From: [Bacteroides] pectinophilus
Lineage (GTDB): Bacteria; Bacillota; Clostridia; Lachnospirales; Lachnospiraceae
NCBI GenBank assembly: GCA_025146925.1
Contig: CP102260.1
Location: forward strand, 15,001 to 79,000
DNA length: 64,000 bases
Reading direction: 5' to 3'
The number at the start of each line of letters is the position of its first letter. Position 1 is the stretch's first letter. The translations under genes and the position numbers were made by a program. The notes beneath the pieces are model-generated. The model saw only the letters and a program-made list of their open reading frames with translations. It was not told the origin of the DNA and did not search any database. Positions 38,344-48,297 of the stretch are shown here, one piece after another.

Positions 38344-39741
38344 ATGAAGACGATAGCATTTGTTTGCCCATGGTATGGGGATAATATTCCGGGTGGAGCT
38401 GAGGCTGCACTGAGAGGAATTACAAGCCATCTGCATGATGCGGGGCTTCCGGTTGAGATTCTTACAACGACAGTTGAGCAGTTTACGGCAGACTGGAACA
38501 AAGATTTTTATCCGGAGGGTGTTACGAAGAATGCTTTTGGCGTTGACGTAAGACGTTTTAAGATCCGTAAGCGTGACGTTAAGGCATTTGACTCAGTTAA
38601 TTACAAGCTTATGAATGGCATACGCCTTACGGATAAGGATGAAGAAGTATTTAACCGTGAGATGATAAACAGCCCGGCTATGTATGATTATATCCGTGAT
38701 AATAAGGATAACTACCAGTGCTTTGTATATATTCCGTATCTTTTCGGAACAACATATAACGGAGTTGCAGCATGTCCTGAGAAGTCGGTACTTATACCAT
38801 GCTTCCATGATGAGGGGTATGCACATATGCACAGCTTTGCCAGGATGTATTCCAGGGCAGCCGGAATGCTGTTCAACGCACAGCCGGAGCTTATACTTAC
38901 CAAGTCACTTATGGATCTCAGCAATGTGAGAACGGAAGTCATGGGACTTGGCGTGGACACTGCAATTAGGGGCAGTGCGGAAGATTTTCATAAGAAGTTT
39001 GGTATTAGTGAACCATTTATCCTGTATGCCGGACGCAAGGATGCAGGCAAGAATGTGGACACACTGCTTGATTATTTTGCAAGATATAAAGCTAACGCCA
39101 AAGAATATGTTAATGTGTATGGCGTGCATGTTGAGGATTACCTCAAAGAAAGACAGGAATCTGAACCGGAAGTACGTTACGTTGACGATGTTGATTACAA
39201 AGAACACAACAATGAAGGCGGACGCTATGATATCGACAATATACTGGGAATACCGGTAGAAACAGCAAAAGCGGATGCTAACTATTATGTATTCTTCCCT
39301 AAATATCGCAATGAAGATAATCTTAAGCTTGTGCTTATCGGTGGCGGCAGCATAGATATACCGGAATCGGTTAAGGACGATGTATATGACCTCGGATTTG
39401 TCGACATACAGGACAAGTACAATGCCTATGCGGCAGCACAGCTTCTGTGCCAGCCGTCGAAGAATGAGAGTTTTTCATTTGTTATTATGGAGAGCTGGCT
39501 CTGCCGCAGACCGGTGCTTGTGCATAACGGCTGCGAGGTAACCAGACACTTTGTACAGGAGTCCAATGGCGGTCTTTACTTTGATAATTATTATGAATTC
39601 CAGGAGACCATAAATTTCATACTCCATAATGAAGATGCAGCAGAAGCAATGGCTGAGAATGGCAACAGATATGTCATGGAGCATTTTGCCTGGGATGTTA
39701 TTGTTAAGAAGTATACGGAATTTTTCAAAATGTTTGACTGA
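38344..39741 (+). CDS. Glycosyltransferase family 4 with an internal insertion
   Basis: A 465-aa paralogue of the preceding protein, opening with 'CPWYGDNIPGGAEAALR' and carrying 'YAGRKDAGKNVDTLL' and 'NESFSFVIMESWLCRRPVL'. Compared with its neighbour it has about 70 extra residues (about 250-322) inside the donor-binding domain, rich in Asp, Glu and Tyr. The insertion ends in 'FFPKYRNEDNLKLVLIG', which echoes the 'YFARYKAN' before it. It is in frame and the rest of the fold is intact. Confidence 0.85.
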   Translation: MKTIAFVCPWYGDNIPGGAEAALRGITSHLHDAGLPVEILTTTVEQFTADWNKDFYPEGVTKNAFGVDVRRFKIRKRDVKAFDSVNYKLMNGIRLTDKDEEVFNREMINSPAMYDYIRDNKDNYQCFVYIPYLFGTTYNGVAACPEKSVLIPCFHDEGYAHMHSFARMYSRAAGMLFNAQPELILTKSLMDLSNVRTEVMGLGVDTAIRGSAEDFHKKFGISEPFILYAGRKDAGKNVDTLLDYFARYKANAKEYVNVYGVHVEDYLKERQESEPEVRYVDDVDYKEHNNEGGRYDIDNILGIPVETAKADANYYVFFPKYRNEDNLKLVLIGGGSIDIPESVKDDVYDLGFVDIQDKYNAYAAAQLLCQPSKNESFSFVIMESWLCRRPVLVHNGCEVTRHFVQESNGGLYFDNYYEFQETINFILHNEDAAEAMAENGNRYVMEHFAWDVIVKKYTEFFKMFD

Positions 39742-39757
39742 TTATAAGGAGAAACAA

Positions 39758-40819
39758 TTGAAGGGGAACAAAATATTTCTGATAGACGGACGGTTCCTTG
39801 AATCAATGGCAACCGGCGTTGACAGATATGCGTTTGAGACAATTAAAGAACTCGACAGGATATGTGGTGATGCCGGATTTGAGGTGCGGCTTCTTGTTCC
39901 GGATACGGTTAAGTCTGAACATGCCGATACGGCAGCAGTTGTTGATGCATTCAGCAATATCAGAGTGTACTACGTAAAGCGTGGCAGCAGATGGACGCAG
40001 GTTACATTTGCACTGCATGCATGGAAGATGGGAGCTGTTCCGGTTAATCTGTGCAATGAAGTATCAGTTATGGCACCAAAGGGAATTGTGTGCCTGCACG
40101 ATACATGTTATGCTGATTGCCCTGAATTCTTCCCTGAAGACGAAGTTAAGTGGTTCCTTGGTATATACAGGAGAATTGCCAAAAAAGCGGCGGTTATTCT
40201 GACGGTATCTGAGTTCTCAAAAAAGAGAATAGAGGAGGTGCTTGGAGTATCCGCAGACCGTATTGTGGTAGCCGGTAACGGCTGGCAGCATTTTGAAAAG
40301 ATTCAGCCTAATGAATATATATTTGACAGGTTAAAAGGTGTTGAGAAGGGGAATTATTATTTTACCCTGTCATCGGCCAATAAAAATAAAAATGCCGAAT
40401 GGATTATATCGGCGTCACAGTGTAACCCGGATGCGGAGTTCGTTATGGCGGGCAGAAAGCTTGACCGGGTAATTGAGTTCAGCAAGTATCCGAACGTGCA
40501 TTATGCGGGGGCGGTAACTGATGAGGAGGCCAAAGCACTGATGATGCATTGCAGGGCATTTGTATTTCCATCATGGTATGAGGGATTCGGAATACCACCT
40601 CTTGAGGCCATGAGTGCCGGAGCGAGAGTGATTGTGTCAGACAGGGCAAGTCTTCCGGAGGTGTTTGGCAGATCGGCACATTATATACAGCCGGATAATC
40701 CGGTGGTGCATTTTGAAAGTCTTCTCAATGAACCGGTACAGAGTTCAGATGAGATTTTGAAGAAATACAGCTGGGTCAGAACTGCGCAGACAGTTATGCA
40801 GACACTGGCGTCATTTTAA
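39758..40819 (+). CDS. Glycosyltransferase family 4
   Basis: A 353-aa GT-B enzyme with 'LSSANKNKNAEWII' and 'FPSWYEGFGIPPLEAMSAGARVIVSD'. The subgroup includes mannosyl- and rhamnosyltransferases with a 'DGRFLESMATGVDRYAFET' opening. The start is assigned to TTG 39758 because AAGGAG lies 6 nt upstream; an upstream start inside the previous gene has no site. Confidence 0.85.
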   Translation: MKGNKIFLIDGRFLESMATGVDRYAFETIKELDRICGDAGFEVRLLVPDTVKSEHADTAAVVDAFSNIRVYYVKRGSRWTQVTFALHAWKMGAVPVNLCNEVSVMAPKGIVCLHDTCYADCPEFFPEDEVKWFLGIYRRIAKKAAVILTVSEFSKKRIEEVLGVSADRIVVAGNGWQHFEKIQPNEYIFDRLKGVEKGNYYFTLSSANKNKNAEWIISASQCNPDAEFVMAGRKLDRVIEFSKYPNVHYAGAVTDEEAKALMMHCRAFVFPSWYEGFGIPPLEAMSAGARVIVSDRASLPEVFGRSAHYIQPDNPVVHFESLLNEPVQSSDEILKKYSWVRTAQTVMQTLASF

Positions 40820-40842
40820 AAATATGTTGGAGGGTACCTGAA

Positions 40843-42423
40843 ATGTCATTTATTAATCTGGAGTATTTCCTGTTTGTGGCTGTGGGACTTGTGGTGTATT
40901 ACATAATGCCTAAGAAGATTCAGTGGGTTGTTCTTCTGCTTATGAGTTATGTATACTATCTGTCATTCAAGGTAGAGGCAGTTGTGTACATTATATTTAC
41001 AACACTTGTTACATTTGCGGCAGGACTGCTTATCGAGAAGGCAGAGACAAAGGGCAAGGAATGGCTTGCGGCTAACAAGGAGACAATTGACCGCGACCAG
41101 AAGAAAGCTTTTAAGGCAAAGCTTAAGAAAAAGAAGAAGGCACTTATGCTTGCAGCAGTTGTTCTTGATTTTGGACTGCTTGCATTTGTAAAGTATACGA
41201 ATTTCTTTATCGAGAATATCAATGGTATAATCGGTAACAGAATTAATGCAATTGACATACTTGTTCCGCTGGGAATATCATTCTACACATTCCAGTCAGT
41301 AAGCTATGTTATAGACGTGTACTGGGGCAAAGTAAAGGCTGAGCGCAATCCGTTTAAGTTTGCACTGTTTGTATCGTTCTTCCCACAGATAATGCAGGGA
41401 CCTATCGGACGATTTGATAAGCTTGCACCACAGTTCTTTGCACCGCATAAGTTTGACCTTACAAGAATTGAGTACGGACTTCAGCGTATATTCTGGGGAT
41501 TTTTCAAGAAGCTGATTCTTGCAGACAGGACAGCGGGATATGTTAATAATGTATTTGTTAATAACTACCAGGCATTCAACGGATTCTATGTAATAGTTGC
41601 AGTGCTTATGTATTGCGTTGAGCTTTATGCGGATTTCTCAGGTGGAATGGATATCGTAATCGGTACTGCTGAGATGTTCGGAATTACGATGGATGAGAAC
41701 TTCAAACGTCCATTCTTCTCCAAGTCGATTGGTGAGTTCTGGCGCAGATGGCATGTTACGCTCGGAGAGTGGATGAAGGATTATATATTCTACCCATTCT
41801 CACTGTCCAAGGCATTCAATAAGATTGGCAAATTTACAAAAAAACACTTTAAGAATAAGCATGTTGCGCAGACAATACCTATATGTATATCAAACCTTCT
41901 GATATTCTTTATTGTTGGTGTATGGCATGGAGCTGCATGGAAATATATCATGTACGGTATGTATAATGGTGTTATCATTGCATTCAGTAATCTGTGCAAG
42001 CCGCTTTACAAGAAGGGACTGGAGAAATGCCATATCAATGCGGATGGCAGGGTTTGGACAGTTGTACAGATACTCAGGACATTTATACTTGTTAATATAG
42101 GCTGGTATTTTGATATGGCGCTTTCGTTCAGGGCGGCAATCGAGATGATGATTAATACTGTATATCAGATAAGTTTCAAACCATTTACGGACGGATCAAT
42201 ATTCACACTCGGAATGGCAAGGAGCGATTTCCTGATTGTTGCCATTGGCTGTGTTATATGGTTTGTTGTAAGCTATATGCAGGAGAAGGGCATCAGGATA
42301 AGGGATGCCGTATCAAAGCAGATACTTCCGGTAAGATGGGCACTGTATCTTGCACTCGTATTCTCAATAATAATATTCGGATACATAGGACAGACACAGG
42401 GATTTATCTATGCACAATTCTAG
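40843..42423 (+). CDS. MBOAT family O-acyltransferase (DltB/AlgI-like)
   Basis: A 526-aa membrane protein with about ten helices that should move an acyl group, probably acetyl, across the membrane and onto the exported glycan. The MBOAT core has 'ISFYTFQSVSYVIDVY', 'FVSFFPQIMQGPIGR', 'EFWRRWHVTLGEWMKDYIF' and the catalytic His in 'GVWHGAAWKYIMYG'. A highly basic cytoplasmic loop lies near residues 65-105. No SGNH partner is adjacent; the only candidate here is at 21.6-22.7 kb. Confidence 0.92.
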   Translation: MSFINLEYFLFVAVGLVVYYIMPKKIQWVVLLLMSYVYYLSFKVEAVVYIIFTTLVTFAAGLLIEKAETKGKEWLAANKETIDRDQKKAFKAKLKKKKKALMLAAVVLDFGLLAFVKYTNFFIENINGIIGNRINAIDILVPLGISFYTFQSVSYVIDVYWGKVKAERNPFKFALFVSFFPQIMQGPIGRFDKLAPQFFAPHKFDLTRIEYGLQRIFWGFFKKLILADRTAGYVNNVFVNNYQAFNGFYVIVAVLMYCVELYADFSGGMDIVIGTAEMFGITMDENFKRPFFSKSIGEFWRRWHVTLGEWMKDYIFYPFSLSKAFNKIGKFTKKHFKNKHVAQTIPICISNLLIFFIVGVWHGAAWKYIMYGMYNGVIIAFSNLCKPLYKKGLEKCHINADGRVWTVVQILRTFILVNIGWYFDMALSFRAAIEMMINTVYQISFKPFTDGSIFTLGMARSDFLIVAIGCVIWFVVSYMQEKGIRIRDAVSKQILPVRWALYLALVFSIIIFGYIGQTQGFIYAQF

Positions 42424-42456
42424 GATTGTGCTATGCGCAGGAGCTAAATTGCTGAT

Positions 42457-42485
42457 TTGACATTATCAGATGTAGCTTGTATAAT
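42457..42485 (+). promoter_or_regulatory. Consensus sigma-A promoter inside the polysaccharide locus
   Basis: TTGACA (42457-42462) and TATAAT (42480-42485) with a 17-bp spacer form a perfect consensus. It should give the manC-gmd-rmd group its own strong transcription. A short hairpin GTGCG/CGCAC follows in the leader (about 42494-42509). Confidence 0.88.
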
Positions 42486-42531
42486 TCAATTTGTGCGAGC
42501 AGACGCACGAGAATAGAAATGAGGTAGAATA

Positions 42532-43617
42532 ATGAAAAGAACAGCGCTTATCATGGCAGGTGGCAAAGGAGAGAGATTCTGGCCGAAGAGCAGAGTCACA
42601 CTTCCAAAGCAGTTTTTATCATTTACAGATGACGGCAGAACAATGATTCAGCTTACGGTTGAGAGAATCAGCCCGCTTGTTGATATTAAGGACGTCTATA
42701 TCGCAACTAACAGGAATTATAAGGAACTCGTTATGCAGCAGCTTCCGGGAATACCTGAGAAGAATATTCTGTGTGAGCCTGTAGGACGTAACACAGCTCC
42801 ATGTATAGGACTTGGCGCCGTGCATGTCATGAAGCAGTGCGAAGCAGATGGAGAGCAGGATGCACTCATGATAGTACTCGCTTCAGATCATCTGATTAAG
42901 CATAATGACATTTTTATAGATACTCTGAAAGCAGGATGCGATGTTGCTGCCAAGCAGGAGAACCTTGTAACGATAGGTATAACACCTAATTATCCTGAGA
43001 CAGGATATGGTTACATTAAGTATAACAGGGATGCAAAGAACGGTGAGAGTTATGCCGTAGACGCGTTCGTTGAGAAACCTGACCTTGATACAGCAAGGAA
43101 GTACCTTGCATCAGGCGATTATCTGTGGAATAGCGGCATGTTCATATGGAAGGTGTCAACAATTCTTGATAATTTTAAGAAGTTTATGCCATCAACATAT
43201 GATGGTCTTATGAAGATTAAGGCATCAGTCGGAACGGCTGAAGAGGACAAGGTTCTTGCAGATGAATTTCCTAATCTTGAATCACAGTCAGTTGATTACG
43301 GAATTATGGAGAAAGCATCTGATATATATATACTTCCGGGCACATTCGGATGGGATGATGTAGGTTCATGGCTTGCAGTCGGAAGAATTAAGAAGAACGA
43401 TGAGAACGGTAATGTTGTCAATGGCAATGTTGTGACAGTCAATACACAGAACTGTGTACTTGAAGGCCGTGACAAGCTTATTGCAACAGTTGGCTTAAGA
43501 GATATGGTTGTAGTTGATACAGAGGATGCCATACTTATAAGCACCAAGGAGAATGCCGGCGAGATTAAGCAGGTACTTGCGAAGCTGCGTGAGCAGAATA
43601 AGAATGAATATTTATAA
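42532..43617 (+). CDS. manC: Mannose-1-phosphate guanylyltransferase (ManC)
   Basis: A 361-aa enzyme that makes GDP-mannose from GTP and mannose-1-phosphate. It has 'MAGGKGERFWPKSR', 'LASDHLI', 'GYGYIKY', 'FVEKPD' and 'WNSGMFIWK'. It lacks the phosphomannose isomerase domain of the longer bifunctional enzymes. GAGGTAG precedes ATG 42532. First step towards GDP-D-rhamnose with the next two genes. Confidence 0.94.
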   Translation: MKRTALIMAGGKGERFWPKSRVTLPKQFLSFTDDGRTMIQLTVERISPLVDIKDVYIATNRNYKELVMQQLPGIPEKNILCEPVGRNTAPCIGLGAVHVMKQCEADGEQDALMIVLASDHLIKHNDIFIDTLKAGCDVAAKQENLVTIGITPNYPETGYGYIKYNRDAKNGESYAVDAFVEKPDLDTARKYLASGDYLWNSGMFIWKVSTILDNFKKFMPSTYDGLMKIKASVGTAEEDKVLADEFPNLESQSVDYGIMEKASDIYILPGTFGWDDVGSWLAVGRIKKNDENGNVVNGNVVTVNTQNCVLEGRDKLIATVGLRDMVVVDTEDAILISTKENAGEIKQVLAKLREQNKNEYL

Positions 43618-43627
43618 AGATTTATAA

Positions 43628-44671
<1,044 letters not shown>

Positions 44672-44696
44672 TAGTGATTGTGAAACGGGGATTGAC

Positions 44697-45641
44697 ATGA
44701 AGGCACTTGTAATAGGTGGAGGCGGCTTCGTAGGCACATATCTTGTTAATCATCTCCATGATGATCTGGGATATGAGGTTGCAGTAACTAAGACGTCCAA
44801 AGAAAATCTTAAAATGGCTGATGCGCAGACATATAATCTCGATGTCCTTAATAAGGATCAGATAAGAGAAGTTCTCACTGAGGTGCATCCTGATTATATA
44901 ATTCATCTTGCTGCACAAAGTTCTGTTGCATTTGCGTGGAAGAATCCTACGCTGACAATTGATGTTAACATTAAGGGAAGTGTAAATGTACTTGATGTGG
45001 TAAGAGAGCTTGACTATAAGCCGAGAGTCCTTCTTATAGGGTCCGGAGAAGAGTACGGACATATAAGAGAAGGTGAGACACCTATTGTAGAGGATAATAA
45101 TACAAGACCCGGCAATATATATGCGGCGACAAAAGCATGTCAGAATATGATAGGTAAGATATATGCTGATGCTTATGAGATGGATGTAATGATGGTAAGG
45201 GCATTCAATCACATCGGACCTAATCAGGCACCTATGTTTGTCGTTGCGGATTTTTGCAGACAGGTTGCACAGATAGAAGCCGGACTCCAAAAACCGGTCA
45301 TATATGTTGGTAACTTAAGCGCACGCCGTGATTTCACGGATGTAAGAGATGTTGTAAAGGCATATGCGCTCCTTGTCAGACTTGGCAAGAGAGGCGAGAC
45401 ATATAATGTCGGCAGCGGCAGGGCAGTATCGATTCAGGAGATTCTTGAAGAGATACTCGAACTGTCGGATGTTGATATAGAGGTAGCTATTGACCAGGAT
45501 AAGATTCGTCCTGTTGATGTCCCGATAATTGAAGCAGATATACAGAAGATATATAACTGTACCGGTTGGGAGCCTCAGATAAGTCTTAAACAGACTTTAA
45601 AAGAAACACTTGATTATTGGAGATGTAACAGCAATGCTTGA
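44697..45641 (+). CDS. rmd: GDP-6-deoxy-D-mannose reductase (Rmd)
   Basis: A 314-aa reductase expected to turn the Gmd product into GDP-D-rhamnose. It has 'GGGGFVGTYL', 'HLAAQSSVAFAWKNP', 'GSGEEYG' and the catalytic 'YAATK'. The form fits a plain 4-reductase (Rmd) better than an epimerase-reductase (GDP-fucose synthase), which would have a different active-site pattern. It overlaps the next gene by 8 bp. Confidence 0.85.
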   Translation: MKALVIGGGGFVGTYLVNHLHDDLGYEVAVTKTSKENLKMADAQTYNLDVLNKDQIREVLTEVHPDYIIHLAAQSSVAFAWKNPTLTIDVNIKGSVNVLDVVRELDYKPRVLLIGSGEEYGHIREGETPIVEDNNTRPGNIYAATKACQNMIGKIYADAYEMDVMMVRAFNHIGPNQAPMFVVADFCRQVAQIEAGLQKPVIYVGNLSARRDFTDVRDVVKAYALLVRLGKRGETYNVGSGRAVSIQEILEEILELSDVDIEVAIDQDKIRPVDVPIIEADIQKIYNCTGWEPQISLKQTLKETLDYWRCNSNA

Positions 45642-48294
45642 GTCAGTGTTATTCCTTAGCACCGGAATAGTATTTATAATGATTGCAGTGGCCTTTATGG
45701 GTAAAAAGGTAGATGCCGTACGCTGTTTTGCAATAGCGGCATCTGTCTTTTTAGTCATGTATACTATTGTGGCATCAGGGCTTATAATGCTGAATATGTT
45801 CTCGGTAAACCGCAGCCTTATGCTGATAGTGGGAATTACAGCTATAGGTGCGGCAGTAATCGTATTTAAAAACAGAAAATCAAAGCCGTCATGGATATTC
45901 CGTCTTAAGAGGCATATGATACCGTTTATTATTTGTGCGGTATTTGCCGTAGCAGGGGCAGGAGTGACCAATGATGGCTTTTTTGGCATGGATACAACAA
46001 TAGGCGTCAGCCAGGCAAAGGCAATGAACCTTGCTTCAAAGAATGAGACAAGTCCGTTTGAAGCGGATTATCTTGCGCAGGTGGAAGATGGAAGCGACAG
46101 GATAGCGGCTGTCAATACGCCTCTTCAGGAAAAGTATGAGCATTACAATGTACCGCTTACGGCGCTTCTGGCGCTGGGGGTATATTTCCTTGGATATAGC
46201 AATATGTCATTTATATTTATAGTAATCGGAATGATTATTCTGTATGTATTCTGGGCGTTTCTTGGCAATGTTCCATTCTCTACGGTAAGGCGCAGACGTA
46301 TAATTAAGCTGGGGGCTGAATCCGCTGCCGCGCTTGTGATGATATTCATATCAATGGCAATGTTTGGACGTGGAAATGACAGGGTAAAGCTTGAATGGAA
46401 TGAACTTAAGGAAATCAGCAATATTGTGTCAGATTATGACATAGTTGTACTTGATGAAGACATTATGGATAAGTACTATGTTCCGGTTGCAAGTGTTACC
46501 GGTGCAAAGGTATATCCGGAATATGCCCAGATTGATGAGGTAATACCCGCCGTGTCTGATAAGGGCGAGAGACTTTACTATATGAGCAGCGGTGTGATGT
46601 CATCGGATAAGATAGATTCCATGGGGCTGTATCTTAAGAATGTACATCGTAACGGCAATGATGTGCTTTACCGCAATCTTAACTTTTATAAGACACACAG
46701 CAGTGTTGATTATAACGTGATAAAGTCCCGCATTATGACAGGTGCAATGGCTGCAATGGCAATATTTGCACTTATGATGTTCTTTGCGGGCGTGTTCAGA
46801 AAGTTTGATGCAGGGCTTAATCTGCTGTTTTCAACGTCAGTGTTCCTTGGCATGTATTCGGTTGTATCATGGATTATGATTGCATGTGGAATATATACGA
46901 TAGAATATGCAGTTGCGGTGACGATGGCGTTTGCGTTTATTGCGTGGGCTGTCATGATATATACGGGAGCGCGAATGGAATTTACATTTACCGCACGTAA
47001 GAATATAGTGCTGATTGTTCTTTGTGTGGCAGTTATAATGATTGCAGGAAGCAGGATAGACTGCAATCTTTATGCTCTTTACAGGACGCTTGGAAGAAGC
47101 CAGACATGGGCGCTTAAATATATATATGGGAGTGATATTGCACTTGTGGCTGTTAAACAGCTTCCGTGGCTGACTGCGCTTATGGCGCTGTTCGGCAGGC
47201 TGTTCGGCGTGCAAAGTATGATGCTGGTGCTTCCGGCTGGAATTGCAGGGGCGGCATCGGTTATATTCGTACTTGCGGAAAGAATTGCAATCGCATTTGG
47301 CGTGAGTGAGACTCCCGGACGCAGGAATGTTCTGACATATGCCGTAATTAATCTGACAGTGGCAGTTGTTACTTTGGTATCAACGGCAGCCATTGTTAAA
47401 AATATGGACTCCAAAGAATGTGTCGCACAATGGAAGAATATAAGCAGCTATGCAGAGCAGATAGAGCCGGATGATTCAATAGCAATCCAACGCTCAATGT
47501 ATGAAAAATACAGATATCCGCTTCAGATAATGACCGGTGTAAGCACATGCCTAAGCGGTCTTGAATATGAGGATTCAATGACTAAGCTTGGCAATACGGG
47601 CAAGAATACATACTATCTGACAACAGAGGTTAAAGATCCTTCATTTGAGAGAGTGAGAATAGTGGCACACAAAGATTCGGCGTTTCTTTATGAGACGTTT
47701 GAATATCTTACGGACAGAGGGATATACAGTGTTGCAGACAGCGTTACACAGGGCTTTTATGATACGGATCTTTCTGGAATGGCATGGACAAAGGATCAGA
47801 ATGCATTTATCCAGTGCGACATACCATATCAGAAATATGATACTGTAAGACTGTATCTTGGCAGTAAGATTAAGCTGGATGAAATCAACCTTGAATATAT
47901 CGACCTTGAGTTCAGAGAGAACTGGTATTATGTAGGCAAAGCGAAGATTAATGCTGATAATAACGGTGCGTATATTGATTTCAGGCTTAACTGGTCATAT
48001 ATGATAGACGGATATAATGTAATATATTTTCATAGCGGTGCCATGTGGAGTCCGCTTATATACGGGGATAAGGATACACGTACGATGGGATTCCCGTTCC
48101 ATTATATACAGTTTTTGACACTTGGCGATGATGCACCGCCGCTTGTTAACGAAGATGATACACTGGAAAGTCCTGAAGATGAGGCGGCAGTGGATGATTC
48201 AGATGAGACAGATGAAGGTGTGGATTACACTGATGACACAGATGGTTCGGAATCAGGACAATCAGAAAATACTCAGAATGGAGCAGATTATTAG
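45634..48294 (+). CDS. Large membrane protein resembling two core-less GT-C glycosyltransferase units in tandem
   Basis: An 886-aa polytopic protein. Residues about 1-365 show helices, an extracytoplasmic loop with 'GFFGMDTTIGVSQAKAM' (near 115-130), a few more helices and a soluble part with 'YYVPVASVTGAKVYPE'. Residues 366-735 repeat the plan: helices, a loop with 'ALYRTLGRSQTWALKYIYG', helices, and 'YRYPLQIMTGVSTC'. Both units match the start and end of the next protein, a fuller GT-C type enzyme, but lack the many central helices. A Trp/Tyr-rich beta domain (about 735-830) and an acidic tail follow. It may be a non-catalytic partner or a reduced polymerase; function unknown. ATG 45634 has GGAG 11 nt upstream. 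Confidence 0.65.
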   Translation: MLESVLFLSTGIVFIMIAVAFMGKKVDAVRCFAIAASVFLVMYTIVASGLIMLNMFSVNRSLMLIVGITAIGAAVIVFKNRKSKPSWIFRLKRHMIPFIICAVFAVAGAGVTNDGFFGMDTTIGVSQAKAMNLASKNETSPFEADYLAQVEDGSDRIAAVNTPLQEKYEHYNVPLTALLALGVYFLGYSNMSFIFIVIGMIILYVFWAFLGNVPFSTVRRRRIIKLGAESAAALVMIFISMAMFGRGNDRVKLEWNELKEISNIVSDYDIVVLDEDIMDKYYVPVASVTGAKVYPEYAQIDEVIPAVSDKGERLYYMSSGVMSSDKIDSMGLYLKNVHRNGNDVLYRNLNFYKTHSSVDYNVIKSRIMTGAMAAMAIFALMMFFAGVFRKFDAGLNLLFSTSVFLGMYSVVSWIMIACGIYTIEYAVAVTMAFAFIAWAVMIYTGARMEFTFTARKNIVLIVLCVAVIMIAGSRIDCNLYALYRTLGRSQTWALKYIYGSDIALVAVKQLPWLTALMALFGRLFGVQSMMLVLPAGIAGAASVIFVLAERIAIAFGVSETPGRRNVLTYAVINLTVAVVTLVSTAAIVKNMDSKECVAQWKNISSYAEQIEPDDSIAIQRSMYEKYRYPLQIMTGVSTCLSGLEYEDSMTKLGNTGKNTYYLTTEVKDPSFERVRIVAHKDSAFLYETFEYLTDRGIYSVADSVTQGFYDTDLSGMAWTKDQNAFIQCDIPYQKYDTVRLYLGSKIKLDEINLEYIDLEFRENWYYVGKAKINADNNGAYIDFRLNWSYMIDGYNVIYFHSGAMWSPLIYGDKDTRTMGFPFHYIQFLTLGDDAPPLVNEDDTLESPEDEAAVDDSDETDEGVDYTDDTDGSESGQSENTQNGADY

Positions 48295-48297
48295 ATT

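Noticed and set aside
44697-45641. Rmd considered as GDP-fucose synthase
   Set aside because: Overall form and motifs fit a simple 4-reductase, and no other fucose-pathway gene is seen. The doubt is kept in the confidence score.
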